From: Pseudomonadota bacterium
Lineage (GTDB): Bacteria > Pseudomonadota > Alphaproteobacteria > Acetobacterales > Acetobacteraceae
DNA: 64,000 nt
NCBI GenBank assembly: GCA_021801255.1
Contig: JAJYYH010000036.1
Location: 62,001-126,000 of the forward strand
Direction of reading: 5' to 3'
A model generated the notes under the pieces. The model did no database searches, was not told the origin of the DNA, and saw only the letters and a program-made list of their open reading frames with translations. Shown here piece after piece: positions 16,359-24,613 of the stretch. Within the stretch, counting starts at the first letter, position 1. Each line of letters opens with the position of its first letter. Made by a program: the position numbers and the translations under genes.

Positions 16359-17052
16359 GGTTGCCGATCTCGTCGTGCATTACGGCAAGGCCCTGGCGCT
16401 CGATGGGGTCAGCCTCTCGGTCGCGGCGGGGGAGCTGGTCGCGGTGCTGGGCCCGAACGGCGCCGGCAAGTCGACCCTGCTGAAGGCGATCTCGCGCGCC
16501 GTGCCGAGCGCTGGGCACATCGTTTTCGATGGCCGACCGCTCGATGACATGGCGCCGCATCTCGTGGTGGCCGCGGGCATCTGCCACTGCCCGGAAGGGC
16601 GGCACCTCTTTGCCGAACTCACGGTGCGCAAGAACCTCGAACTCGGCGCCTATCTGCGCCGCGACAAGGCCGCCATCGCCCGTGATCTCGAGCACGTCCA
16701 CGCGCTTTTCCCGGTGCTGCGGGCGCGTGGCGCGCAGCAGGCGGCGACGCTTTCGGGCGGCGAGCAGCAGATGGTGGCGATCGGGCGGGCGCTGATGGGC
16801 CGCCCCAAGCTGCTGCTGCTCGATGAACCCTCGGTCGGGATCGCGCATCGCCTTAAAATCGCGATCTTCGCCGCGATCCGCCAGATTCGCGAAGCGGGCA
16901 CGGCGATCCTCCTGGTCGAGCAGGACGCGCGCTCGGCGCTCGGCGTGGCGAGCCGCGCCTATCTGCTCGAGCATGGCCAAATCGTGCGCGAAGGCCTGAG
17001 CGAGGCGTTCATCCGCGACGACCGGGTGCGCCGGGTGTATCTCGGGGTTTGA
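16339..17052 (+). CDS. Liv-type ABC transporter ATPase, LivF family (system 1)
   Basis: A protein of about 237 residues with Walker A GPNGAGKSTLLKAISR, the Q-loop region ICHCPEGRHLFAELTV typical of LivF, signature LSGGEQQMVAIGRAL, Walker B LLLLDEPSVGI and LVEQDAR. I take the ATG at 16339 (MRLALLEVADLVVHYGKA), preceded by GACGGGAG and giving the standard LivF length; ATG at 16324 or the track start are alternatives. One oddity is GIAHRLKIAIF where most LivF proteins have GLAP; this falls in the D-loop region. Confidence 0.88.
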   Translation: MRLALLEVADLVVHYGKALALDGVSLSVAAGELVAVLGPNGAGKSTLLKAISRAVPSAGHIVFDGRPLDDMAPHLVVAAGICHCPEGRHLFAELTVRKNLELGAYLRRDKAAIARDLEHVHALFPVLRARGAQQAATLSGGEQQMVAIGRALMGRPKLLLLDEPSVGIAHRLKIAIFAAIRQIREAGTAILLVEQDARSALGVASRAYLLEHGQIVREGLSEAFIRDDRVRRVYLGV

Positions 17053-17373
17053 CAAGGCCAGGGCGCGCCACGAGTTCCGCAATCCCGGCAACGGCCATCG
17101 CCCACCTCGCGCATCACCCCCACGCGCTTGTCGCTGCCCGGCTCCGCCGACGCGATCAGCGATATCATCACCGCCCACTCGTTATCCGCCCCCGCCTAGG
17201 CGGGGGTCACGCCGATAATGCAGCGTGCCGCGGCCATGGAACCCGCGATTTTCGCGGATCCACCTGTCGCACGTCCGGCAAACCCAACATAGAAAGCCGC
17301 GCGGGCCGAAATAGGCGGCGATTATTCGTGCCTGCCCGGTGGATGCAGACACCCCCTCAGGCGAACATGTGGC
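17053..17373. other. Convergent intergenic region with a perfect 18-bp palindrome
   Basis: These 321 bases separate convergent livF and tonB. The main feature is CCCCCGCCTAGGCGGGGG at 17189-17206, a perfect palindrome. There is no T-tract on either side, so it is not a standard intrinsic terminator, but it could slow polymerase from both directions. No credible ORF is seen. Confidence 0.4.
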
Positions 17374-18234
17374 CTAGCTGGTGACGTGGACCAGCAGGAT
17401 AAAAGTCAAACTGGAATGCGGCATATCGGGCGTGAACGGCGCGAAGCCGGTGCGCTTGACGGTCTCCAGCGACAGCCGATCGATCGCCGAAACCCCGCTC
17501 GATTTGCGCAGTGCGACACTGACCAGGCTGCCATCAGGGTTGAGCGCGATCGCGACCTCGGTATCGCCGCTGAGATCGAGCCCGCGCATCGTCGCCGGCA
17601 CCTCCAGATGGCTTTGCACCCGCCCGCGGAGATCAGCGGCGTAGCGTTGCAACGCGGTGAGATTCTGCCCCGCCGAGGCCGGCGCCGAAGGCGGCGGGGG
17701 GGGCTTGGCGGGCTCGGCTTTCGCCTCCTCGGTCTTCGGCTGGGGCGGCGGCGCTTCCTGGCGCGCGGTTTTCACCGGATGCGGCGGGAGCGGCTGGCGC
17801 GCGACGACGGGCGGCGGGGGCGGCTCAAAAAACGCGCTCTCCGCCGCGGGCGGCGGCGGTTCGGCCGGCGCCGGCGGCGGGGGAGCGACCTCGGCTTGGG
17901 GTTGCGGCGGCGCCATGGGCTGCGGGGGCGTCGTGGTCTCGGGGGACGGGGGTGGCGGCGCGGTGTCGGGGGCCGCGACCTGCGGCACCGCCTGCAATTG
18001 CGGCAGCGGCGCCGGCAGCGTTACCGCGTGCACCTCCATCGGGTGCGGATTGTTGGGTTCGGGCGCCAGGATAACCTCGCGCCCGGAGAGATAGGCGAGG
18101 AGGCCCAGTTCAAGGGCGGCGGCGAGCGCCAGCGCGAGCGCGAAACGGCCGCGCCATCCGCCCTCGGGCAAGAATGGCAGCGCGCCCCTTGCTTCCCGCC
18201 AGATCCCGGTTTCCTGTAGGGCACTGCTCGACAT
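17374..18234 (-). CDS. tonB: Energy transducer TonB
   Basis: A 286-residue TonB protein. An N-terminal membrane anchor (RFALALALAAALELGLLAYL, about residues 30-49) is followed by a long proline-rich periplasmic spacer with PPPP tracts (about residues 60-190) and a C-terminal TonB domain (LRGRVQSHLEVP, TEVAIALNPDGSLVSVALRKSSG, LETVKRTGFAPFTPDM). It transfers proton-motive energy from ExbBD to outer-membrane receptors. Last gene of a receptor-exbB-exbD-tonB set, 42 bases after exbD, suggesting a dedicated energising complex. Confidence 0.9.
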   Translation of the reverse strand: MSSSALQETGIWREARGALPFLPEGGWRGRFALALALAAALELGLLAYLSGREVILAPEPNNPHPMEVHAVTLPAPLPQLQAVPQVAAPDTAPPPPSPETTTPPQPMAPPQPQAEVAPPPPAPAEPPPPAAESAFFEPPPPPVVARQPLPPHPVKTARQEAPPPQPKTEEAKAEPAKPPPPPSAPASAGQNLTALQRYAADLRGRVQSHLEVPATMRGLDLSGDTEVAIALNPDGSLVSVALRKSSGVSAIDRLSLETVKRTGFAPFTPDMPHSSLTFILLVHVTS

Positions 18235-18276
18235 GCTGCTTCCCCCGTCACGGCGTCTATACGAAAGCGATGCCGC

Positions 18277-18681
18277 TCAGTTCGCCGGCTGCGTGGCAAC
18301 GCCGATATCGGTCACGCCGGCCTTGCGGCAGGCATCCATGACATGCACGAAAGCCTCGAACGGCGTTGCCTTGTCGCTCGCGATGGTGATCGTGGTCTTG
18401 GTCGGGTTGCCATCCGCCTTGATCATCTCGGTCAGCGCGTCGAGCGTCAGCGTCTGACCTTTCAGCGTCACCGTGCCGTCCTTCTCAACATTGATGGTGA
18501 ACTCGGGATGCGGCAGATGCGTGGTCTCGCTCGATGTCGGCAGCTCCAGCGAGAGCCCGGCATCGGGGATCATCTGCAACGTCACGATGATGAAAAACAC
18601 CAGCAGGAACAGCATGACATCGATCATCGGAATGATCTCGATGCGGCCGCGACGTTCCTCGAAATAGCGGAGTTTCGTCAT
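18277..18681 (-). CDS. exbD: Biopolymer transport protein ExbD
   Basis: A 134-residue protein with a single N-terminal helix, IEIIPMIDVMLFLLVFFIIVTL, that includes the proton-carrying aspartate (MIDVMLFLL), then a periplasmic domain. ExbD pairs with ExbB to harvest the proton gradient for TonB. The track ORF starts upstream at 18765, but the first 28 residues are arginine-rich and unlike ExbD; the ATG at 18681 (MTKLRYFEERRGR) is the family start. Ten bases separate it from exbB. Confidence 0.9.
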   Translation of the reverse strand: MTKLRYFEERRGRIEIIPMIDVMLFLLVFFIIVTLQMIPDAGLSLELPTSSETTHLPHPEFTINVEKDGTVTLKGQTLTLDALTEMIKADGNPTKTTITIASDKATPFEAFVHVMDACRKAGVTDIGVATQPAN

Positions 18682-18691
18682 GGCGCTGTCC

Positions 18692-19369
18692 TCAGGCGCT
18701 CTGCCGCGCGGGCGTGAGGCGCGCCGGCGGGGTCTGGCCGAGGGGCACCAGGGGCGCGCCGTCAAGCCGGTTGAGGATCATGATTTTCAGCGAGTCGAGC
18801 TGGTGCAGGATCATGCGGATCTGGCTGTTGAGGCCGTTATAGGTGAGCAGACCGAGCATCGCGATGAAAATGCCGGACGCGGTGGCGACCAGCGCGTCTG
18901 CAACGCCCCCGGTCACGGCGGTCGGCGCCGAACCCGGCTTGGCGAGCACGCCGAACGCATGAAACATTCCGAGAATGGTGCCAAAGAGGCCGAGCAGCGG
19001 CGCTAGGGTGATGATGGTATCGAGGATCCAGAGGCGGCGGTCGAATTGCGGCGCCATCAGCAAAATTGCCTCGTCGAGCCGGCTCGCCAGCGCCTCGCCC
19101 TTGGTTTTATCAGCGTGACGGAGCGCGGTTTCGAGCAGCACGCCCTCCGGCAGCTTGCCAGCGCTGCGCCGCAGCATCTCCATTTCGGGCAGGCTCAACG
19201 CGCCGGTGCGCGCGACCCGCATGACGACCCGCGTGCCCCCGATCAGGGTGCGACGGAGATACCAGAAACGGTCGATGATCACCGCGAGTTCGAGCAGTAA
19301 AAGCCCAGCGAGCGCGTAGATCACGCCGTCCGAATAGTTGGCGATATGGATGAGATAATCGAGATTCAT
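18692..19369 (-). CDS. exbB: MotA/TolQ/ExbB proton channel protein
   Basis: A 225-residue inner-membrane protein with three hydrophobic segments. The core DTIITLAPLLGLFGTILGMFHAF and GGVADALVATASGIFIAMLGLLTYNGL are diagnostic for the ExbB/TolQ family. It forms the pentameric channel around ExbD. The ATG at 19369 (MNLDYLIHIANYSDG) is preferred over the upstream track start. Its position between a TonB-dependent receptor and exbD-tonB marks it as ExbB rather than TolQ. Confidence 0.88.
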   Translation of the reverse strand: MNLDYLIHIANYSDGVIYALAGLLLLELAVIIDRFWYLRRTLIGGTRVVMRVARTGALSLPEMEMLRRSAGKLPEGVLLETALRHADKTKGEALASRLDEAILLMAPQFDRRLWILDTIITLAPLLGLFGTILGMFHAFGVLAKPGSAPTAVTGGVADALVATASGIFIAMLGLLTYNGLNSQIRMILHQLDSLKIMILNRLDGAPLVPLGQTPPARLTPARQSA

Positions 19370-19535
19370 GTTCTTCCCAGGCCCTTTACGCTTGCCCACG
19401 CGACCAGCCACCCCCGCACCCCGCTTGCGCGGAGCCGGGGCTGACGGTCGGAATTATGCCACTTGCCGGATGGCTGGCGAATGACCGTTTTCTTGCGGTT
19501 TGATGACTGAATTGTTGCGGTTTTTCGAGCACCCC

Positions 19536-21878
19536 TCAGAAGCTGATGCCAACCTGGCCATAGAGCGTCATGGGCGCGCCAGGATAGCCGAGCATCGTTG
19601 CCGCGCCATTGCCGAAATAGCCGCCGGCCGACTCATAGGCGTAGATATTCATTTTGCTGTTCGCGATGTTGAGGGCGGTGAGGGAAACATCGAGGGTCTT
19701 GCCGAAGCCTTCGACGCTGAAGGGGATTTTCGCGTCGATCGAGGCGTTGAAGGTCTGATAGCCGCTGAAGGTTGATGTCGAGGGCGCGACAGTTGCATTG
19801 TTGAAGTAGTATTGCGCGCCGGTGTACTGCCACCAGACACTCGGCTTGAGCGCGACGTTGCCCAGCAGATACGTGTAATCAACACCAATGTTGAGCGTCG
19901 CGTCGGGCACATAGGGAACATGGTAGCCGTTGAAGTTCTGCGAAGCGCCGACGTTAACATAGTTCGTATAGATCGCTTTCAGGACCGAGCCGTTGAGGAA
20001 GGCGTGCACGGTCGAGAACAGCGTATCATCGGCATAGAAATTAACGCCCTGGTAATTCGAGTCGCCAAAAGCGGTCGATTCGCTGCCATTGGCGAAGACG
20101 GCGTTGACGACCTGATTGCTCAGTTGGAGATCGAACCAGTTGGCGCCGAACAGGAAATTCTTGAGGTAGTAATCCGGCTGGTTGACGTTGATCTTGAAAC
20201 CAGCCTGGTAGTCCTCGGCGAGTTCAAGCTGCGACGTGTTCTGCGTGACGGGAATCGCCTGGAAATAGCCGCCGCCGCCGCCGACCGTGGGCGTCTGATA
20301 GGCTTGCTCGTAGCTGCCATAGAGTGCCAGCCATTTGGTCACATCGAGATTCGTGCTGATCCCCGGCTCGACCCCGACATAGTTTGAATGTTGCGAGCCG
20401 AATTTTCCTTGATCGGTCCCGGTCGCATCGGGAAACGCGCCATACTGCCCGGCGCCGTTGGCGTATTGGATCGAATCGTTGATCACCCGGATGCTCGGCG
20501 TGATGCGCAGCGCCGAGAAGGGCTTGATCTCGTCTTGCAGGAACAGCGCCATGTCGTCACTGTAGAAAAGCCCGTTGCGGTAATTCCCATTCGGTGCGAA
20601 TTGGCTGCCGAAATAGGGAGCTTCGGGGCTCCAGAAGGAGTTCATCGTCTGGTAATAGGCGTGGATGTAATAGCCGCCGTAATCAAAAGTGTTGTAGGGC
20701 AGCGTCGTCGTCATCCAGAGCTTGTCGCCGAGCGTCCAGTTATCCGGATTGTTATATTCGTTGAGCTGGTTATAATTGGGCGTGAAATTATTGAAGTCGT
20801 TGTGAATTCTTTGTTCATCGCTGTACCAGGAAACATTGTGGAGCGTGTTGTAATCATCAAGGTGGATGTTCTGCTTGCCATAAACCGTGGCGAACTGATT
20901 CTGGTCAAATTTTGCCCAGACCTGAGGATCGAGCGCGGCGAAGAAATTGACCTTCTCGTTGTAGAGCGGGCTGGTCCCGAGACCGTTGATGCCAATCCCC
21001 GGCGTTGGCTCGAAGGGAATGACGTTCGGCCGGTAGCCGCCGGCTTGCGCCATGTAGGCGCCGAAGGAGACATCGCCGTCCGAGAAATTCTTGATGGTTT
21101 TCACGTAGATGGCGTAATCCTCGGAGGGGCTGTCGAACCCGTTCGACGAAATGCGGAAATCGTTGCCTTCGTTGAGGCCGCCGGCAATCACCGTGGACCA
21201 GCCGCCGAGATTGCCGGTGCGAATGTCAAAATTCAGGTTCTCCTGATTGTAGCTGCCATAGGTCTCGTAGATGTCGGCCCCGGCCTTCTGGGTCGGCTGG
21301 ATCGGGGTGAATTCGATGGTGCCGCCGGTCGAATCATACCAGCGGCTTTCCGCGTCACCCGGGCCGTAGGTGACGCCGATGTTCTGGATCATGCCAATCT
21401 GCGGAATGGTTGCCGAGGCCCAGAGGCCGGTCGCGACATTGTTCATCGGAATGCCGTCGAAGGTCATCATCAGGTTGTTGTTCGCGGTCTGGCCGCCAAA
21501 GCCGCTCCAGCCATTGGCGAGACCATCGAGGGAGACGTTGTATTTCGTCGCCCCGGAATTGCCGTAGCCGGTCACCTGCGCGCCCGGCGCCAGGCCAATC
21601 GCCTGCGCGCCGCCGCCCACCGGGCCGACCGCCTGCAATTCCTGCTGATCGAGTATTCGCGTGGTCTGGCCGGATTGAAAGAGCTGCTGCTGCGTCGGCG
21701 CCACCGTGGCCCCCGGCACCGGCGCCTCGCTGGTGTCACCGCCGCCGTTGGCGTTCACCGAGCCGGCATTGACGGTGCCCGAAACGTCCTGGGCGAAAGC
21801 CGCGTGGCCGGCGAGCAGCGTCGAGGCCATCAGAACCATCAGCGGCGTGATCGCCGCCGAGCGGCGCAAAACTTTCAT
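19536..21878 (-). CDS. TonB-dependent outer-membrane receptor
   Basis: A 780-residue receptor. A signal peptide (MKVLRRSAAITPLMVLMASTLLAGHAAFAQ) starts at the ATG at 21878; the longer track start is rejected. A plug domain follows (TTRILDQQELQAVGP, YNVSLDGLANGW, MMTFDGIPMN, VTYGPGDAESRWYDSTGGTIEF), then a barrel rich in Asn, Tyr and Gln ending in GQVGISF with a C-terminal Phe. The ligand cannot be read from the sequence: no Fur box is evident upstream, so iron is not assured. First gene of the operon with exbB, exbD and tonB; 166 bases separate it from exbB. Confidence 0.88.
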   Translation of the reverse strand: MKVLRRSAAITPLMVLMASTLLAGHAAFAQDVSGTVNAGSVNANGGGDTSEAPVPGATVAPTQQQLFQSGQTTRILDQQELQAVGPVGGGAQAIGLAPGAQVTGYGNSGATKYNVSLDGLANGWSGFGGQTANNNLMMTFDGIPMNNVATGLWASATIPQIGMIQNIGVTYGPGDAESRWYDSTGGTIEFTPIQPTQKAGADIYETYGSYNQENLNFDIRTGNLGGWSTVIAGGLNEGNDFRISSNGFDSPSEDYAIYVKTIKNFSDGDVSFGAYMAQAGGYRPNVIPFEPTPGIGINGLGTSPLYNEKVNFFAALDPQVWAKFDQNQFATVYGKQNIHLDDYNTLHNVSWYSDEQRIHNDFNNFTPNYNQLNEYNNPDNWTLGDKLWMTTTLPYNTFDYGGYYIHAYYQTMNSFWSPEAPYFGSQFAPNGNYRNGLFYSDDMALFLQDEIKPFSALRITPSIRVINDSIQYANGAGQYGAFPDATGTDQGKFGSQHSNYVGVEPGISTNLDVTKWLALYGSYEQAYQTPTVGGGGGYFQAIPVTQNTSQLELAEDYQAGFKINVNQPDYYLKNFLFGANWFDLQLSNQVVNAVFANGSESTAFGDSNYQGVNFYADDTLFSTVHAFLNGSVLKAIYTNYVNVGASQNFNGYHVPYVPDATLNIGVDYTYLLGNVALKPSVWWQYTGAQYYFNNATVAPSTSTFSGYQTFNASIDAKIPFSVEGFGKTLDVSLTALNIANSKMNIYAYESAGGYFGNGAATMLGYPGAPMTLYGQVGISF

Positions 21879-21973
21879 CTCTCTCTTCCCCTGCAAAGCT
21901 GAAGCACGGCCTAGTGGTGGCCCGAGGCAGGGTATGCGAGGCGTGAAACCACACATGGTTGAAGCCTGTAGTT

Positions 21974-21986
21974 GCGATTAATTCGC
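21974..21986. promoter_or_regulatory. Candidate operator palindrome next to the receptor promoter
   Basis: GCGATTAATTCGC is a palindrome with GCGA/TCGC arms and an AT centre. It abuts the minus-strand -10 element and probably covers the transcription start of the receptor operon, a typical place for a repressor. The regulator is unknown. Confidence 0.35.
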
Positions 21987-22014
21987 ATTTACAGATCCCC
22001 CTCACCCCTGTCAA
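21986..22014 (-). promoter_or_regulatory. Sigma-70-like promoter of the TonB-receptor operon
   Basis: On the minus strand a perfect -35 TTGACA (22009-22014) is separated by 17 bases from TAAATG (21986-21991), a moderate -10. Transcription would begin near 21978, giving a leader of about 100 nt before the receptor ATG. Confidence 0.55.
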
Positions 22015-22102
22015 GCCAGCGCATGAGCGCGACCGCTGCGTCGCATGCCGAGGCAGAGAAGAAATAGCACGGAAATGTGACAATGCGCTCACAATAAGTT
22101 GT

Positions 22103-22135
22103 TCATTGTTTTGTCATTGTTTTGTAGCTATTTTG
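22103..22135. repeat. 11-bp tandem T-rich repeat
   Basis: Two exact copies of TCATTGTTTTG followed by a degenerate third, TAGCTATTTTG. The 11-bp period is close to one helical turn, so the T-tracts lie on one face of the DNA. This could bend the DNA or bind a nucleoid protein. Confidence 0.6.
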
Positions 22136-22277
22136 TAACTTTAGTGGGTGACTAGGTCGTATTGGATTATTATAGTTATTATTGTCTTTGATGATCGTTA
22201 TGTTGCATATTAATGACAAAATCGTCGCCCGCCCTGTTGATCCCCCGCGCCGCAAGCGCCTAAAGAGCGCCGGGATC

Positions 22278-23702
22278 ATGGGGAACCCCGACATGCCGGA
22301 GCTTTATCTGCACAACAGCCTCACGCGCCGCGCCGAGCGCTTTGTCCCGCTCGATCCGGGCAACGTGCGGATGTATGTCTGCGGCCCCACCGTCTATGAC
22401 CGCGCGCATATCGGCAACGCGCGGCCGGCCGTGGTTTTCGACGTGCTCGCCCGCCTGCTGCGCCGGCTCTATCCGCACCTCACCTATGTCCGCAACGTCA
22501 CCGACGTTGACGACAAGATCAACGCCCGCGCCGCCGAAAACCACGAGCCGATCACGGCTTTGACGGCGCGCACGCTGGAGTACTATCACCAGGACATGGA
22601 AGCTCTCGGCGTCCTCCCGCCCGAGGGCAAACTGCCCGCAACCGACCATGTCGGCGAAATGTGGATGGTCGAGCCGCGCGCAACCGACCACGTCGGCGAC
22701 ATGATCGACCTCATCACCCGCCTCATCGAAGGTGGCCACGCCTATGAAGCGGCGGGGCATGTGCTGTTTGCGGTCGCGAGTTTCCCCCAATACGGCAGGC
22801 TTTCCGGCCGCAGCGCCGCCGAACTCCGCGCCGGCGCCCGCGTCGAGGTGGCGCCCTACAAGCGCGATGCCGGCGATTTCGTGCTGTGGAAACCCTCGCC
22901 CCCCGAACTCCCCGGCTGGCAAAGCCCCTGGGGGCGCGGGCGACCGGGTTGGCATATCGAATGCTCGGCGATGTCGTGGCGCTATCTCGGCACGGATTTC
23001 GATATCCATGGCGGCGGCGGCGATCTTTTATTCCCGCACCACGAAAATGAGATCGCGCAGAGCTGCTGCGCGTTTCCCGGAAGCCATTTCGCCCGCGTGT
23101 GGCTCCATAACGGCATGCTGCTGGTGAACGGCGAGAAAATGTCGAAAAGCCTCGGCAATATCATTACTGTCGAGGCGTTGCTTGCCCGCGCGCCAGGCGA
23201 GGCGGTGCGGTTCGCGCTCTTGCGCACGCATTACCGCGGGGTTCTGGATTTTTCCGATCGCGCGCTCACCGATGCGCACGACGAACTCAGCCGGTTTTAT
23301 CGCGCCCTGCAGCGAAGTCACGTCCGCCACGATGACGGCACGGAAATTCCCGAAGGCGTCATGGCGGCGCTTTGCGACGACCTCAACACGCCGCGCGCCA
23401 TCGCGGAGATGCACAGGCTCGCCGATGCCGCGCTCGCCGGAGATCTTGATGCCGCACGCGGGCTTCGCGCGGGCGGGCAGTTGCTTGGGATCTTGACGTA
23501 TGAAAATCCCGACGCGTGGTTTCAGATGCCCCTACTCAACGCCTCTTTAGGGGCCGACACCATTGCCGCGAGAATCACCGAACGCGCGCAGGCACGGCAG
23601 GAAAAAAACTTCGTGCGCGCCGATGAAATCCGCAAACAGCTCGCCGCCGCCGGCGTCATTCTCGAAGACGGCCCCGCCGGCACCACCTGGCGGCGCGGGT
23701 GA
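22278..23702 (+). CDS. cysS: Cysteinyl-tRNA synthetase
   Basis: About 474 residues, a class I synthetase that charges tRNA-Cys. The zinc and HIGH region MYVCGPTVYDRAHIGNAR, DVDDKINARA, WHIECSAM, HGGGGDLLFPHHENE and the KMSKSLGN loop are all present. I list the ATG at 22278; ATG 22293 (MPELYLHNSLTRR), preceded by GGGGAA, is equally good. An oddity is LPATDHVGEMWMVEPRATDHVGDM: the ATDHVG(E/D)M stretch occurs twice, 14 residues apart, where CysRS normally has it once. The motif residues look intact, so the enzyme should be active. trmJ follows after 7 bases. Confidence 0.92.
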   Translation: MGNPDMPELYLHNSLTRRAERFVPLDPGNVRMYVCGPTVYDRAHIGNARPAVVFDVLARLLRRLYPHLTYVRNVTDVDDKINARAAENHEPITALTARTLEYYHQDMEALGVLPPEGKLPATDHVGEMWMVEPRATDHVGDMIDLITRLIEGGHAYEAAGHVLFAVASFPQYGRLSGRSAAELRAGARVEVAPYKRDAGDFVLWKPSPPELPGWQSPWGRGRPGWHIECSAMSWRYLGTDFDIHGGGGDLLFPHHENEIAQSCCAFPGSHFARVWLHNGMLLVNGEKMSKSLGNIITVEALLARAPGEAVRFALLRTHYRGVLDFSDRALTDAHDELSRFYRALQRSHVRHDDGTEIPEGVMAALCDDLNTPRAIAEMHRLADAALAGDLDAARGLRAGGQLLGILTYENPDAWFQMPLLNASLGADTIAARITERAQARQEKNFVRADEIRKQLAAAGVILEDGPAGTTWRRG

Positions 23703-23709
23703 GGAAAAA

Positions 23710-24474
23710 ATGACGGGCCGCGAAGCGGGCGCGGCGCTGGAGCCGATCGAACCCTCGCCCGTCGTCATCCTGGTGCGCCCGCAGCTCGCGGAAAATATCG
23801 GCACGGTGGCACGCGCCATGGCCAATGGCGGGCTCTTTCATTTGCGTCTCGTCGCACCCCGCGACGGCTGGCCACAGGCGCGCGCCTGGCGCACCGCCTC
23901 CGGCGCCGATCGCATCCTCGACGCCGCCACGGTTCACGCCGATGTCGCGGGGGCGGTCGCCGATCTGCATCGCGTCCTGGCCACCTGTCCGCGCCCGCGC
24001 CATGTCATAAAACCGCTGCTCACCGCGCGCGAAGCGGCGGCGGAATTACATGAAATCGGCGCGCGTGACCTCCGCGCGGGCATTCTGTTTGGACCCGAGC
24101 GCGCCGGCCTCGACAACGACGATCTCGCGCGCGCCGATGCGCTCGTGCGCTACCCGCTCAACCCGGCGTTTCTCTCGCTCAACCTCGCCCAGGCGGTGAT
24201 GGTGCTGGCCTATGAATGGTGGCTCGCGCGCGATGAAACCCCGGCGCGGCAATTGATGACGCATGAAACCCGCATCGCGACCAAGGGCGAACTCGATAAT
24301 TTTCTGGTTCATCTCACGCGCGAACTCGATTCCTGCGGCTTCCTGCGCAACGACCAGAAACGCCCCGGCATGCTGCGCAACATCCGCCATTTCTTCGAGC
24401 GCGGCGAGGTGACGGAGCAGGAATTGCGCACGCTGCACGGCATCGTCACCGAACTTGTGCGCGCGAGACGATGA
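23710..24474 (+). CDS. trmJ: TrmJ-like tRNA (cytidine/uridine-2'-O-)-methyltransferase
   Basis: A 254-residue SPOUT-class methyltransferase. Motifs include NIGTVARAMANGG, LFGPERAGLDNDDL and YPLNPAFLSLNLAQAVMVLAYE, the three conserved blocks that form the knotted S-adenosylmethionine site. A C-terminal helical extension (FLVHLTRELDSCGFLRNDQKRPGMLRNIRHFF) is typical of TrmJ, which methylates position 32 of tRNAs. The ATG at 23710 follows GAGGAAAAA. The gene sits 7 bases after cysS and is probably co-transcribed with it. Confidence 0.85.
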   Translation: MTGREAGAALEPIEPSPVVILVRPQLAENIGTVARAMANGGLFHLRLVAPRDGWPQARAWRTASGADRILDAATVHADVAGAVADLHRVLATCPRPRHVIKPLLTAREAAAELHEIGARDLRAGILFGPERAGLDNDDLARADALVRYPLNPAFLSLNLAQAVMVLAYEWWLARDETPARQLMTHETRIATKGELDNFLVHLTRELDSCGFLRNDQKRPGMLRNIRHFFERGEVTEQELRTLHGIVTELVRARR

Positions 24475-24489
24475 GTTGGGGTTAAAGTG

Positions 24490-24613
24490 CCAGGGGCTTC
24501 ACCCCTGGACCCCACCAAGGGCGGAGCCCTTGGAACCCTTCCCATGGATGCGGGTCTGGGGAAGCTGGCCCCAGCGGGTCCCAATGGGAGGTGGGAGGCA
24601 GCGCCCTGGTCTT
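24490..24613 (+). repeat. Dispersed palindromic repeat, copy C
   Basis: A run of palindromes: CCAGGGGCTTCACCCCTGG, then CCAAGGGCGGAGCCCTTGG, then GGTCTGGGG...CCCCAGCGGGTCCC, ending CCCTGGTCTTA. The final TTA is, on the other strand, the TAA stop of the Tim44-like gene. It lies between two converging genes and could terminate both. Confidence 0.7.

Larger units (their letters stand above)
21879..22277. other. Divergent regulatory region between receptor operon and cysS, with AT-rich phased repeats
   Basis: This 399-bp region drives the receptor operon leftward and cysS rightward. It contains a sigma-70-like promoter for the receptor (21986-22014), a palindrome adjoining its -10, and from about 22090 to 22220 an unusually AT-rich stretch with an 11-bp tandem repeat. 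A possible TATAGT -10 for cysS lies near 22170, without a convincing -35. No gene is seen. Confidence 0.5.

Noticed and set aside
17189-17206. CCCCCGCCTAGGCGGGGG as a bidirectional terminator
   Set aside because: Perfect palindrome but with no T-run on either strand; kept only as a note in the intergenic entry.
21879-22277. Fur or iron-control box upstream of the TonB-dependent receptor
   Set aside because: I looked for GATAATGATAATCATTATC-like and ICE-like sequences and found nothing convincing.
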